This document shows, piece after piece, positions 1 to 10,413 of a stretch of 64,000 nt of DNA. A program made the translations under genes and the position numbers. This DNA comes from Stereum hirsutum FP-91666 SS1. Lineage: Eukaryota > Basidiomycota > Agaricomycetes > Russulales > Stereaceae. Where the stretch lies: NCBI RefSeq assembly GCF_000264905.1, contig NW_006763143.1, forward strand, positions 1,625,197 to 1,689,196, given 5' to 3'. How positions within the stretch are numbered: position 1 is the stretch's first letter; the number at the start of each line of letters is the position of its first letter. The notes beneath the pieces are model-generated. The model had not been told where the DNA came from and did not search any database. It saw nothing but the letters and a program-made list of their open reading frames with translations.

Positions 1-1790
1 TTGAGTGTGAGAGCGAGGGGAGGTTCCATTAGTCTGTAACACAAATGTTCAACAGCGTACAACAAAAATGCACCTTTATGACGTTCTGAAGAAACATGAG
101 ATGAAAATTGCTCAGTGACGTGCAACTTTCCACACTAGTTGGAGGCACGCACGCTTATTCTGCCTGGCTACGGCGTGCTGGACAAGTGATCGAAAGTTGG
201 CGTTGGCCTGGAGAGGCGTTATAATAGTCTCTGTCCGAGCACCCGGCATCTAAAACGCGAAAAATTGTGAAATAGAAGTCTAGAAGAGGGATATATGGGT
301 GTAAGAGAGGGCGAGTGAAAAGGAGGGGAGATAGGTAGATGCACCTTTAAATGGGACACCTCTAATCATGTAGGCGTGGTGCGTGCATGGTATGGGCATG
401 TTGCAGGAATGTGTGGAGACTTGCGCAATAAACCCACACTCCTTGATAGAAGAGACACACTCTGCAACGCATTGTCAGCGGGCCGCTCCGTGGAGCTTGT
501 GATTGTACACGAAGACCGGAGATCTCATAGTAGTATGCCTTCCACCTCCAGAAACGACATCCCCGCGAGGATCCCTTTAACGGTACAGTACAGTGAAAGG
601 TCACTGGTGAAGAGGGCCGCCATTGGGTAATCCGGCGTCTGTATGATTAAGTGATCGGTGCAAGTGAACGTACAGGGTAGACGAGTGCGACCAGAGCGGC
701 TGGAACAATAATAAATACATACCCACTCGTTCTACAAAGAACTGAATCGCTGGAAACGATGCAGCTCGGGTCATGTTCCGGAGAATGCTCCACTACCTTC
801 TAGTTACACATATAAACCGCGTTGCAGTCGTGCCTGCAAATTAAGCCGCATCGCCCTGGAAATGCTGCATATCGAGCGATCGAAATTGTTCTAAAGATCA
901 TTCTCAGAACGCAAAGTACATAGCTAAACTAGCCTCGAGGAAACGACCGTCTTCTCGTCGTTTTGATATTGGGGAGAGGGAAGGCATGAAAACATGAGGA
1001 TGTTAGCTGGCTGATAATCGGGGAGCAGCTCACCGCGTGGTGAAGGTGACAGCGCTTGCGGTACACAAGTTTCTTGATTGTAAAGGCCTCGTTAATACGA
1101 TGCATAGTCAGAATGTCAGCGGCAGTAGTCAAGACTAGATGCTGTACGCAAAGCACTGTGGCCTCCTTGAAGATCTTCCGCATGATCAGTGGACTAGTAA
1201 GGGCTCACTTTGGACGCGGGGATGAAAATGAAAGCCGTGCTTGTGACAGAATACTCGAGTGCCATTACGAGCATGTCGTTATTCAAGCTTAGGCGAGTTG
1301 ACACGCCGCGAGGGATGAGGTTCACCTGAGATGGAAAGGCTGAAACATCAAGAAAGGTCAGAATTCCGACACTCCACTCCACTCTCTACTTTCATCCCCA
1401 CAAACCAGCAGTATGTATCACTATGGACGTAAAATAAGTTGAAAGTCAACCGAAGTTGAAACACCTGTAAACATAATTTTACATCGGCAAAAGCGCACAA
1501 CTCTGGGCTTGAAAAACTTCCGACTTACCAAATTGTCAATCGATCGATGTTTCGGGACCACCTCAAGCGCTGGTGACAAGCTGGGGATTGCAGTCAAAAG
1601 GAGCTGCAATCTTGGAGGCAGAGCTCGGAAGTGTCCACACTTCCGAGGGACGCAATAATCAAGATTTAGTCCCATGGAATGCGTGCAATCGGCCTGTGAA
1701 ATGGAAAGTATTGCAGTAGTTCATCGAGACGGGGGCAAGGGTATACTCCGAACTGCACTTGCGACCGTGGCTTGAGGAATTACTTTTTAC
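1..1790. other. No recognisable gene
   Basis: Only short open frames (60-85 codons) on both strands. None shows a motif, a run of plausible codons or linked splice sites that I can assign. It lies just downstream of the minus-strand SNF2 relic, so part may be its old 3' flank. I see no repeat or RNA gene here. Confidence 0.4.
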
Positions 1791-2500
1791 TTAGTCATCG
1801 AAGATCACCTCTCCGCGACCGTTCAAACCGAATGAATTCCTGAGCTCTCTCATGCTCACACCTACGAAGTGCCGAAATAAGCCAGCATTGGGCTCCACGC
1901 CACACCCCACGCGGCATAAGTAAAAGACGTATACGTATAAGGGCGAACTTCCGGCCGATCGTCTTTCCAGACCCTCTCCGAGACTACGATCTGCCGACTC
2001 CCTCTCACGATCCTCAATGGCTAGGATACGATCTTCTACTGTGTTTGCAATGACCAGCCGATGTACGAAGACGTCTTTCGGTTGTCCGAGACGGTGCACA
2101 CGGTCGAACACCTGGCTCTCGACGACTCAGCTCCACGCAAGGTCCAAGGAGATGACACCTACACAGAGATCCCGGGAACGTGTTGATGTTGGTGGGCATC
2201 AGGTGGCAAGTTCTGATGTAGGGTGCTCACGGTTCACACGAGTAAGATTGAGCCCTACTCCTCCACATTTGAGCGACATGAGCATGGCCTTCGACTTCTT
2301 TTTTTGCCCTAAAGTGATGAGCAGCGAGATCGCGCTCAGTCCGTGTCTTCAAGTAGCCAGCGATTGTGAAGGTGAGTTAAAAAGAAACTCCTGGAGACCG
2401 ACAAGACTGACTGACCTTGTCATCCGGATGCTTTTCGGCCCAATCCGTGAGGAGTTCCATCACGTGCTGCTTAGACCTATCAGTATCATTCACAGTAGCC
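1791..2500 (-). pseudogene. SNF2-family helicase relic, C-terminal part (Uls1/Rad16-like), copy 1
   Basis: C-terminal ATPase lobe (HELICc) of a SNF2 chromatin or DNA-repair translocase. Read on the minus strand: a piece ending AEKHPDDK (about 2415-2490), then MSLKCGGVGLNLTRVN (about 2231-2296). A 72-nt GT-AG intron (2159-2230) follows, then VISLDLAWS, VVESQVFDRVHRLGQ and KDVFVHRLVIANTVEDRILA. The tail ending at 1791 contains MRELRNSFGL, as in fungal Uls1/Rad16-type proteins (LSVRELANLFGL). The RVHRLGQ arginine finger motif VI is present. Damage: an in-frame TGA at 2127-2129 sits between LAWS and VVESQ, and the block that normally follows the DDK segment is missing. The helicase N-lobe is not found upstream. 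The spliced structure is retained, so this is a DNA-level relic. Family level is firm; the exact subfamily is less so. Confidence 0.8.
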
Positions 2501-4080
2501 AGCAAAATAACTACCAACTTACCTTCACCACGAGTGAACAACTTCGAGGTATTTTTCTTTCATTCCCAGAATGCGTCCATCTGACATCCTTCCAGACGCT
2601 GCTCTCACCTTTCCCTTGCCGGAGGAGGCCAGATTACCAGGTTCAACAGGGAGTATACCGAGAAGTGGAAGCGTGTCGGAGTGGTGTAACCGTAGGGTCG
2701 GTGGATCTTGATGAGCTGAAAATCGCCAAAGTGCGAAACAATATAAAGGAATTGGGAGTCGAGGTACGTTAGCGTCGTGGCTGGATAGGTCTATAAATTC
2801 GAGTTATGAGCGAGTACAAGAGCGATGAAATGAGCCGCGGTGACTCGAAATATACCTCGCCTAGAGGGACAAGGATCAACCCTTGGTCATGTAGCGAATC
2901 AAGGGAAAGCATAGCAAGCCGGCCGTATGCATCCCCTATGAGATGCTGCGTGCCTTCGTCATTCGTCTGACAGAATCGATCGGAGGGCAATGTATCGGTC
3001 ATCAATGGTTGCCGGGAAAGAGTGTTACATACGGGGTGACTTTCCTCCATGGCCATGCACCACTAGCTATGGGCTTTGACTGCGGCTTTCCTCCCTTTCA
3101 CTCTTTTGCGTCTGCTTTCGCCTTATACTTCCCGGATGTACTTCGCCTGCTTTCCTGCTTCCTCAACTTCTTGCGGTGTTTTCTTTGGAACTCTTTGCTT
3201 GTCAGCTCGAAGAGCAGTAACTTCTTCCCGCCTATGACCAGGAGTCTCCCGTTGAAGTCTGACGTGCGTTCCATGGCTTCGGGATTTAGGAGCTATAGAG
3301 GAGGAACATTAACGATAATAGGGAATTCTCCGGGACAGGGGCCATCTTAAAGACTTTGGGAGATATTGTGGCGGGAGTGAACATGAGGGACGGAGATGGA
3401 GAAAGCTCTTATTCCGAGATGTTGAGATCGCGGCGAAGAGGCTGAATACCTTGACGGTGATCGAGGTGCAGGATGGCAAGAGCTGATGGCTCTAGTGTGT
3501 CGATTGCTTGTTCTGGAGAGGATACCAGAGTGTCAGATAGGATGTTGAGTTCAGGGACACCAAGGCGGGCTTTAGTAGTCAACCGAGGGACATACTGGGA
3601 AGAGGAAGACGCACAAGACATAAAAGAAGTCCTTCAATAGGACATCGTTGATCATGAAGGCCTTGGCCCTGCCTGTGTAGCAGTGTGCGAGACCGACAGT
3701 GAGCGATGGAAGATGGTTGATGAAAGGTGGTGACAACCTTCATCTCGATGGTGAAGATGTCGTGGGTAACGTTGAGCAAGATTGGTCGGACGTCGTGTGG
3801 ATTCATACAGACAAAGGAAAGAATGAAGAAAGGTTCGTATGCAAAATCGAAATATGATGTAATTGCACGCGCCTTGCTTTATCTCCGTCGCCACAGCTTC
3901 AAACTACTTGTGGCTCATGTGACGTTCGGTGCTATACAGCGAATCGAAAAAGATAAGATTGTCGCCGAGATGATGTTACCGTTCGCACAAGAAAAGAACT
4001 CGAATGAGAATTCAACCCGCTGTAGTCTTGTCGCGTCAGAGGGGTTGATACCGTAGGTCGAGGTTCGGCGATAAGCGCCA
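2501..4080. other. Unassigned region upstream of the SNF2 relic
   Basis: Around 3065-3275 a minus-strand frame reads a basic peptide starting MERTSDFNGRLLVIGGKKL and ending in a lysine/arginine-rich tail. A second short frame (3409-3621, minus) is also open. Neither matches a family I know. They could be diverged upstream exons of the SNF2 gene. The sequence near 2520, GTAAGT followed by GGTAGTT, aligns with an intron start in the second SNF2 copy near 6580, so homology between the two copies continues at least to there. Confidence 0.3.
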
Positions 4081-4082
4081 CG

Positions 4083-4985
4083 TTATAGCCACGTTCTCAC
4101 CATGTGTAGCGGGGAATAACAAACAAACGAGTTTGCTTGTACGGTCGCTCCTTTGCAAGAGTAGCCAAGGAGTTTGAGCTGCACCCGATAGGAGCGGGTC
4201 AAGAGAACTCTGAGTGTTGCGGCGATTTGCAGATTGGGTGGCCCAAGGGTAGATCGGGGTTGCCGGAAGGTCAGGTGTCGACCTATTTGATCCAGAAAAA
4301 ACCACACGGGCCCCGGGTGTTCCGAAGAGTATCGCCGACGAGATGTTGACCATGGCGATGTGAAAACTGGGCTCGAGGATGAGCTCCAGCGTCGAGTGGC
4401 CCCTCCCTCTGACACAGGGCTGGCCGTATGGCTTGCCGGGGCACTTGAAGCTGCTGCAGCTCGCTGCGTGTTTGGCTGACCGCGCGAAACTTGTGAGGGA
4501 TGCTCGCCTGTATTATCCATAGCGATGCGGAATACAGCTCTAACTACAGTAGTAGATTCTTGGGCAGACGCGACGCGTTGAAGCGGTTGAACAAATTTCC
4601 AATGGTGCCGCCGGTACTTACACGCGTTCTGGTTCGGCACACAGTGCCGAATTTCATTAGCCTTGTTCAGAGTGCTCATATCGAGCCCTCATAAACGCAG
4701 TATATGAGGATCGAGCTCATATCGAGCTCATTTACGAGCCTCGTATGCGAGCCTCAATATGCGAACTTTGAGCAAGGCTATTATACAGCCTTACTTCCGA
4801 CATTGGTTCTCGAAGGCGCGTTCCGTAGCAGACTTTGACACGTTGAACGTCTATCTTCAACACCAAGGTCTGCCTGTGGGAGACCGCTCATATGGGGCTG
4901 TTTGACACGAAGAGTCTCCTAACAGATGTCGTCCCCTACAGGGACCAGGACGAAAAATCAACGGAGGCTACAGATGCTATGTGTA
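4083..4985. other. Unassigned region with short direct/inverted GAGCTCAT-type repeats
   Basis: A 198-codon minus-strand frame (4083-4679) is open but low in information (Ser/Thr/Arg-rich, no domain), and I do not support it as a gene. From 4676 to 4760 the sequence carries overlapping repeats of CATATCGAGC, GAGCTCAT and GCGAGCCTC, including ATATGAG and CTCATAT arms separated by 7 nt. It lies 3' of the DPB3-like gene. Confidence 0.35.
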
Positions 4986-5089
4986 AGTCAGTCCGAGGTC
5001 ATAGTCTCATCCTCACCCATCTTCTCCTCATCCACCTTCTCCTCAACACCCTCGTTGCCCTCACCAGCCTGCTCCTCATCCAGAGGGTC

Positions 5090-5738
5090 CTATAGATCAA
5101 CCTCCTTCTCGGCAGTCTCCGTCTTCTCCAGAGCTCGAAGCTTTCGACGTACAGGGGCGTCAGCTGTATCTGGCCCCGGTATAATCTCTGCATACACCAT
5201 CTAAGCACGATTCAACCCGATTGTTCGAGCAAACAACTTACCTTCTAAGAACAAAAACCCGTCTTCTCTACGCACCACCGAAGCTATAGTAATCAGTACC
5301 TTGACGATGAGTACGATCAAGAACAGTGCGATCGTGGACCCTCGTACCGATATCTTTCTGCTGTACTGTCACCCTGCTCTCCCTCTTCGCCACCTGATGA
5401 GATGCTTCCGCCAGCAGTTTGATGAACTTTTCTGTAGCTATTGATATAATCAACGCCGCCTCCTTTGACACTGTGGGTAGCTCCTAGACCATACAAGTTA
5501 GAGGTACAGCCAATGACATACAGAGTTGATCATGCACCTTGTCTGCCTTCAAAATCTTCTGTACACGTACAAGTGGCAATAGAGACTTCCCTGTCTCCCA
5601 TTCGAGCTCAACCGGCTTCTTAGTCTTGCTTGCGGTTTTTTCGACGTCCTCCTCCGCTGGCGGTATAGGTGGGGCCGACTCGGTTGTTTGTTCTGGAGCT
5701 GTCGGGGCATTTTCTTCGGTGTGAGTGTCTACCTCCAT
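5090..5738 (-). CDS. Histone-fold protein, DPB3/POLE4/CHRAC-like
   Basis: Small nuclear histone-fold subunit of the type found in DNA polymerase epsilon (Dpb3/POLE4) or in chromatin-accessibility complexes (Dls1/CHRAC), where it pairs with a second histone-fold partner and binds DNA. Four exons give 155 aa: 5538-5738, 5341-5483, 5242-5267 and 5090-5187. All introns are GT-AG (54, 73 and 54 nt). Residues 1-45 are an acidic, Pro/Thr-rich N-terminus. The fold begins KSLLPLVRVQKILKADK (51-67) and continues ELPTVSKEAALIISIATEKF and ESRVTVQQKDI, ending EDGFLFLEEIIPG. This is the NF-YC/CHRAC signature (VKKIMK, KEA, FI..L...A, V...D). The ATG at 5738 is the only sensible start. The donor at 5340/5341 is weak, so the third-exon join is uncertain. 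The reading frame continues past the TAG as a strongly acidic tail to 4988. It is one of the best-preserved genes here, flanked by SNF2 relics on the same strand. Confidence 0.8.
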
Positions 5739-5759
5739 TGTCGAGGAAATAGGTGCGGG

Positions 5760-6470
5760 TTTATATTTTCGGATAAAAGGTAACTAGGATAAGCACTATG
5801 AAAACAATGTGTGTAGTAGCAAGAAGACGCAGGATGCAGAATCCTGCAGAAACGAGGGAAAAGTGTCACACACGTGTCCGCGCGCCTCATGTCAAACGCG
5901 TCTGTGGCGCCAAAATCCACGTCTGGCTTGTTTCCAACCACCATCTACCTGATCGATTGTGTTACCCCAATGGTCTCGTCCCTCCTCGTTGAAGCTCTCA
6001 GCACGCTTACAGAGGCTCTGCTTGAGCTTTATAATGTCCAGTCAGCAGAAACCCACAATGATTTCCCGCAGTCGTAACGAAACATTTCTCGGACGTCTTC
6101 AAGGCTGAAGACGCGTTCCGTGAGATCGTCATATCTTGCTATCGTCATCACTATAAAGGTCTATGAAGGATATTATATCTTGCCTATCGTTTCCTACTTT
6201 ATTGAGATATTCTCTATCATTACTTTAGGTACGACCGCTCGATGTCGGCCATCCACCCGAAAGCTTCTCGATCGCTCTTTGGTTCGATTCCGCTGCATGG
6301 TATAGGACATGTCCCCATCACTAGAAGATGCATCTTTCCAAGACCAAGTCTGGGACTTGTGCCGGTTGGTGGTTAGCCGCCATCACCTCCCCGAATGCCG
6401 ATCTGAGAGATTGTTCGATTGTATGAGCCGTTAGTGTTCCCGGTGAAAGCACTTGGTGGAAGGAGGCGTT
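5760..6470. other. No recognisable gene; 5' flank of the histone-fold gene
   Basis: Likely contains the promoter of the minus-strand histone-fold gene and the broken end of SNF2 copy 2. Open frames of 60-70 codons on the plus strand show no family features. I see no repeat. Confidence 0.35.
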
Positions 6471-6479
6471 GGACAAGCA

Positions 6480-7970
6480 TGAGCGCGTCACAGGTGCGTT
6501 GGGAAAGGCTGCCCACTCGAAAGTTTAACACCCAGTATATCAGTACCACTCACAGTAGCAACAAAAGAACTACCACTTACCTTCATCTTCGTGCTGGAGA
6601 GGAAGCGAGGCATCATCCCGATCTATTCCTTCGGGATATCCGTCGTGGCAGGCGACTGCCTACCGAACAGTACTTCACCGTCGTCGCTCTCCTCCGCCTC
6701 ATCACTACTGTCATTGATGATCCCCATCTTCTTTCTCAAACGCTTAGTCACTGTCTGGCGACATTCTCATTCTCACTATCCTCGTCTGCATCAGCAATGA
6801 AGTCGCTATGACCGTCATCTCCAGAATAGTGCTTGTCGTCGTCCCCGCTGTCGGAATCGGGCTTCTTCTTCCTCTTCGAGATGCCTTTGCCTTTGTCCTT
6901 GCCCTTGTCTATGAGACATTCTACATCTCCATCTCGATGTCAGAGTCAATCCGCTCGTACTTGGGTAACGAGTTGGTTGGGTGGGACGAGGAATGATGGT
7001 AAGCTCGGTCTACTCATCTGTAGGCAGGAAAACAGACCTGGAATATGACCTTTTCGCGCTGAAGTCGGGGCCTGTACGACTATCAAAGAAGGTTGTGGTG
7101 AATTAAATCATAGGGTACTCACATGGACATTTATCCTCCTTATGTGTGATCCTCTCAGTCGGATCATCAGCGCGAGGAAGATCCAGATAGCTTTCTAACG
7201 AGCGATCGAGCAACGCGCTGCGTAGATAATGAACAACAAGACGTACAAATACAGTCACGGCAGAATATATGCGTGCAGGGCGTGACGACCGAGGCCGTGA
7301 AACGATCGAAACATATGGAGCATCGCCGTCAGTGGTAGCGTCCTCGAACTACGACATAAAGACCAAGGAAACTTAGCATCCAAACGATGATACAAGGAGG
7401 AACAGGATCAAAAGTTAGTCTATACCAATAAGCATCTAAGATCAATGAGCCCTTCGGCTCGCAGGTTTACAGAGGAGTGCCTCTTACTCGCTAGACAGCT
7501 GATGATGGGTGTGCTGTAATCGCAAAACGCACGAACGGTTGACTGTGATGTCTATATGAAAGGAGGTACTGACCCAGACAATGCCCAACTGCGCATATTT
7601 TGAACTTCATCGAGGACGACACGATACCACTGGAATGAGATGAGAAGAAGATCAGAGCACGAGCGAAGACCTCTACATTCAGAAGGATGCCATCTGAGAT
7701 CTAGGGCAAGGAAAGCGCGGTGACTCTGTGGCCCATTTCTAGGGCCGACGGCACTGGCAGGCGGTGTTGTACCTGCCATACAGCAAGAACGGGTGGACCC
7801 ATCGGAGGACTGATATTCCAGCTTTGCGATGCCTCGCGATTGCTCGCCTTGAGGGCCTCCCCGTAAGTGCTCAGAATCGTCCCGGAAATAAACAAGGACA
7901 AACAGCGGACTTATTGATGTGGCACCAGCGTGTGGCGTCGCAGAGGGTCTGACTGCGCACACTCCTGACC
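6480..7970 (-). pseudogene. SNF2-family helicase relic (Uls1/Rad16-like), copy 2
   Basis: A second decayed copy of the SNF2 gene, representing the segment before the part kept in copy 1. Read on the minus strand, FQWYRVVLDEVQNMR (about 7591-7640) is the Walker B/DEAQN block of SNF2 ATPases. A lysine/acidic linker follows near 6990-6770 (KRKKKPDSDSGDDD and DFIADADEDSENEN). Then come EESDDGEVLFGRQSPATTDI (about 6690) and MMPRFLSSTKMK (about 6610), the pre-HELICc linker of Uls1/Rad16-type proteins. A GTAAGT donor follows whose intron start aligns with the one near 2520 in copy 1. Similarity stops about 40 nt into that intron. Damage: TAG at about 6623-6625, a frame change in the acidic linker, and a missing segment between the DEVQN block and the linker. 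The relic abuts an H+-ATPase relic at about 7975. Confidence 0.7.
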
Positions 7971-7984
7971 CTCATGAATTTACC

Positions 7985-8680
7985 CGGACATTGATCGCTT
8001 GTAAAAAGCTGAGGTTGGGTACATAGGCACAGTTGCGTAAAGATCCTCAGCAACGGGGCAGGTGAAAATAGCGGCCAGACCCAAACTATCTGGTATCATC
8101 GAGGGCAAGACAGTCGACAGAAAGGAACGTGATGATAACGAACATGAATCGCGGGAACTGGAACTCGTAAAACACGAAGATGGCGAAGTGGACTGCATAG
8201 AAGGTGATAGCACATAGATCGCGTGATTACACATACGTTGGAGGATGAGACGAGGACTGCGAACAGCGTGGACAACGGTGGGGAGATCGGTGTGCGAACA
8301 ATAGTCTCCTTCGGCATAGCGAACTGGTCACCAGTAACCATCTTGACGTTTACCCCGAGAGCGAGGGCACCACCCATAGTCTACAAGGAATCGTCACGGT
8401 GAAGAATCAGACATGGCGAAGCGACCTAGGCGTCAATTGTTGGCATTCACGCAGGCGACGGTCAAAGCCTGGAGGCAACGAGTGGAACTCCTCGACGTCG
8501 TGCACGAGCTGCTGCTCCCGTCCCTTGGTCTTGTTGCGAGTACAGAGCTCAATGATGATACCGGTCATACTTTTGGTGCCACGCTTTAAGCTTGCCGGAG
8601 GACTCCTTGCGGTAAGTGAACTCAGTACGCTTATCGACGAGGTTGAATGCCTTGAGGTCGAAGATGTCGTCGCGTGACCT
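7985..8680 (-). pseudogene. Plasma-membrane H+-ATPase (PMA1-like) relic A
   Basis: Fragment of a P-type (P3A) proton pump that normally energises the fungal plasma membrane. On the minus strand the N-domain reads FNLVDKRTEFTYRKESSGKL, then, after one extra base, RGTKSMTGIIIELCTRNKTK. The P-domain block GVNVKMVTGDQFAMPKET is at about 8300-8365. After a deletion come TDLPTVVHAVRSPRLILQRM, a transmembrane stretch FAIFVFYEFQFPRFMFVII and PSMIPDSLGLAAIF. The order matches PMA1. Missing: the phosphorylation DKTGT segment, the MTGDGANDAPAL hinge and all early transmembrane helices. At least four frame changes plus a large internal deletion make it non-functional. It touches the SNF2 relic on the same strand with no gene between. 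Confidence 0.85.
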
Positions 8681-9990
8681 TAACAGTAGGAGGAGCGGAA
8701 GCTAGCGAGGAGGGAGCGAGTCACCGGCGGGGGCCGTTTGGTCTAACGAAAGAGAAGGGGTGAAGGGAAGAAACAAACAAACCGAAAGGAAACAAAAAAA
8801 AAAGGAAAAGGGAAAAAAAGGACACGAGATAAAACGAGACAGAAAGGAACGTACCGGGAGGCGAAAGAACCCCCACGTTCTCTTTTTACTCTTTGAGCCC
8901 CGCACTTCGAGTCCTCCTCCCCGTCTTCCTGGTCTCCCTAACCTAAACATCCTCCAGATAGGCATGACCCGACAGGCGTACATAGTATGCGGACGCACTC
9001 GAAGAAGAGCGACGACAAGCGGCGATGATCGCTCGGCCGTACAATGAGGCTTGAGCCAGACACTGTCGACGTGCCGTGGGTCTCGTCAACGGACAGAGGT
9101 CAAAAATATGAGGGAGAGCGAGGGCAAGTTAGCGAGATAAATAGTGAGGGTACCAGGAAGACGACGAGCGACGCAGTAGGCGCGGAGGACGACACCCCAA
9201 GCGCCTGACGACCTCCCAAAATACGGTGCGCGTCCAGGTCACCTTGACCTAATTTCCCGGGCTCGCGTTCGAGGGTTATTATCGGACCAGAAAGCGAGCA
9301 GGTCGAGCCAGCAGCGACAAGAGTGACGAATAAGGATGGTACGAGGCAGATGGTGTCGGCGAGGGCGTTGATACCCCTCGACTGACAGTTAGCCTTATCG
9401 CCATTGCCGATCGCGAGCCGAACAGGGTAATCTCCTTCGAGAAATTCAGAAGGTGAGGGAAGAAGTCGAAGAAGGGCCGCGTGAGTGAAAGCGATGAGGG
9501 TGAATGTGCTGACAAAGGTGCTGGCGCGAAGCAAGAATCAACAAATATCACGACGGAACACGCTTTGAGTGACCACGTCGACGTGTAGTCCAATATTGAG
9601 CCGGATGTTATCATGGTCGAGAGTGCTGTAGGAAGTCATAGGGAGTCCGTCGAAGAGAAATAGACGAAAGAAGAGAAAACGGACCGAAAAGCATGCCACA
9701 ATGAGACGAAACGTGTTGCGAGCGTTGCTGACACGCCGTATGACTCCTAGCTGGACTTGAGAGTAAACAAAACGAAGTGTGGAAGAAAAAGACTACGAAT
9801 ACGTTGTTCCGTTCACTGACCCTGCGTACCTTCAGCGTCCCATCCTTCGCGCGTCAAGGGATGCTTCAGGGAGCAGGTGATGCAGGTGATGATACGGTGG
9901 GGTTTTGGAGGACGTCGTCCGTCAATTCGAGAAAGCAGGGACGCTGTTGAAGAGGTCAACATTTGTGACAGTGATTGGATATATGACGAG
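8681..9990. other. Unassigned spacer between two H+-ATPase relics
   Basis: The longest frame (9100-9534, minus, 144 codons) is hydrophobic at its start, but I could not align it convincingly with the early membrane helices of PMA1 or with another family. An A-rich tract at 8760-8830 and several GA-rich runs are present. It may be badly decayed H+-ATPase sequence, but that is a guess from position only. Confidence 0.3.
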
Positions 9991-9999
9991 ATGTACAGA

Positions 10000-10330
10000 A
10001 TGCGTACGTACCTCTTTTGCCCCTCATCAAATGTTCTGACAATGCCCGTGCCACGGGTGGGGGCCTTCTTGACGCCGTGCTGGAGCTGGTTCTTTTGCTC
10101 CTCGGTCCTGGGGCGGATGCAGAGCTCGACGACGAGAAGCCCTTGCTGATGTGCTTGAGCTTACTAGAAGACTCCTCGTAGTAAGTGAGCTCGGCACAGT
10201 TGTCGACGGGGCTGAAGGTCTCCTTAAGTCGAAGAGCCCGATAACAGCGCGAGCTACGGCCGACGCCGCCGAGATCGTGCCGTCTTTCAGTGTAGAAATT
10301 ACGCATACTATCCTCACTACAACGATGGAG
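10000..10330 (-). pseudogene. Plasma-membrane H+-ATPase (PMA1-like) relic B
   Basis: A second, shorter fragment covering the same N-domain region as relic A. Minus-strand reading: ARAVIGLFDL, then KETFSPVDN (compare ARAGIKLLDFKPFNPVDK in PMA1). After that come AELTYYEESSSKLKHISKG and, after a frame change, LVVELCIRPRTEEQKNQLQH. Relics A and B differ in both wording and break points, so B is not a simple copy of A. No catalytic Asp segment or membrane domain is kept. It is followed about 35 nt downstream by the end of the 10.4 kb hypothetical gene. Confidence 0.75.
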
Positions 10331-10413
10331 GCGAGGCAAGATAATCTGCTCATGGATTGAAGCGGAATATGTAAACATTCATTGACGAGGACGACCAGTG
10401 ATCTTGAAATACA

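Noticed and set aside
2017..2772. 251-codon plus-strand open frame
   Set aside because: It runs antisense to the SNF2 relic, across its exons and intron. The minus-strand reading has clear helicase motifs, so this is a shadow.
9100..9614. N-terminal membrane part of the H+-ATPase between relics A and B
   Set aside because: Two hydrophobic frames lie here, but I could not align either with the conserved GGIPIAMPTVLS or DKTGTLT segments.
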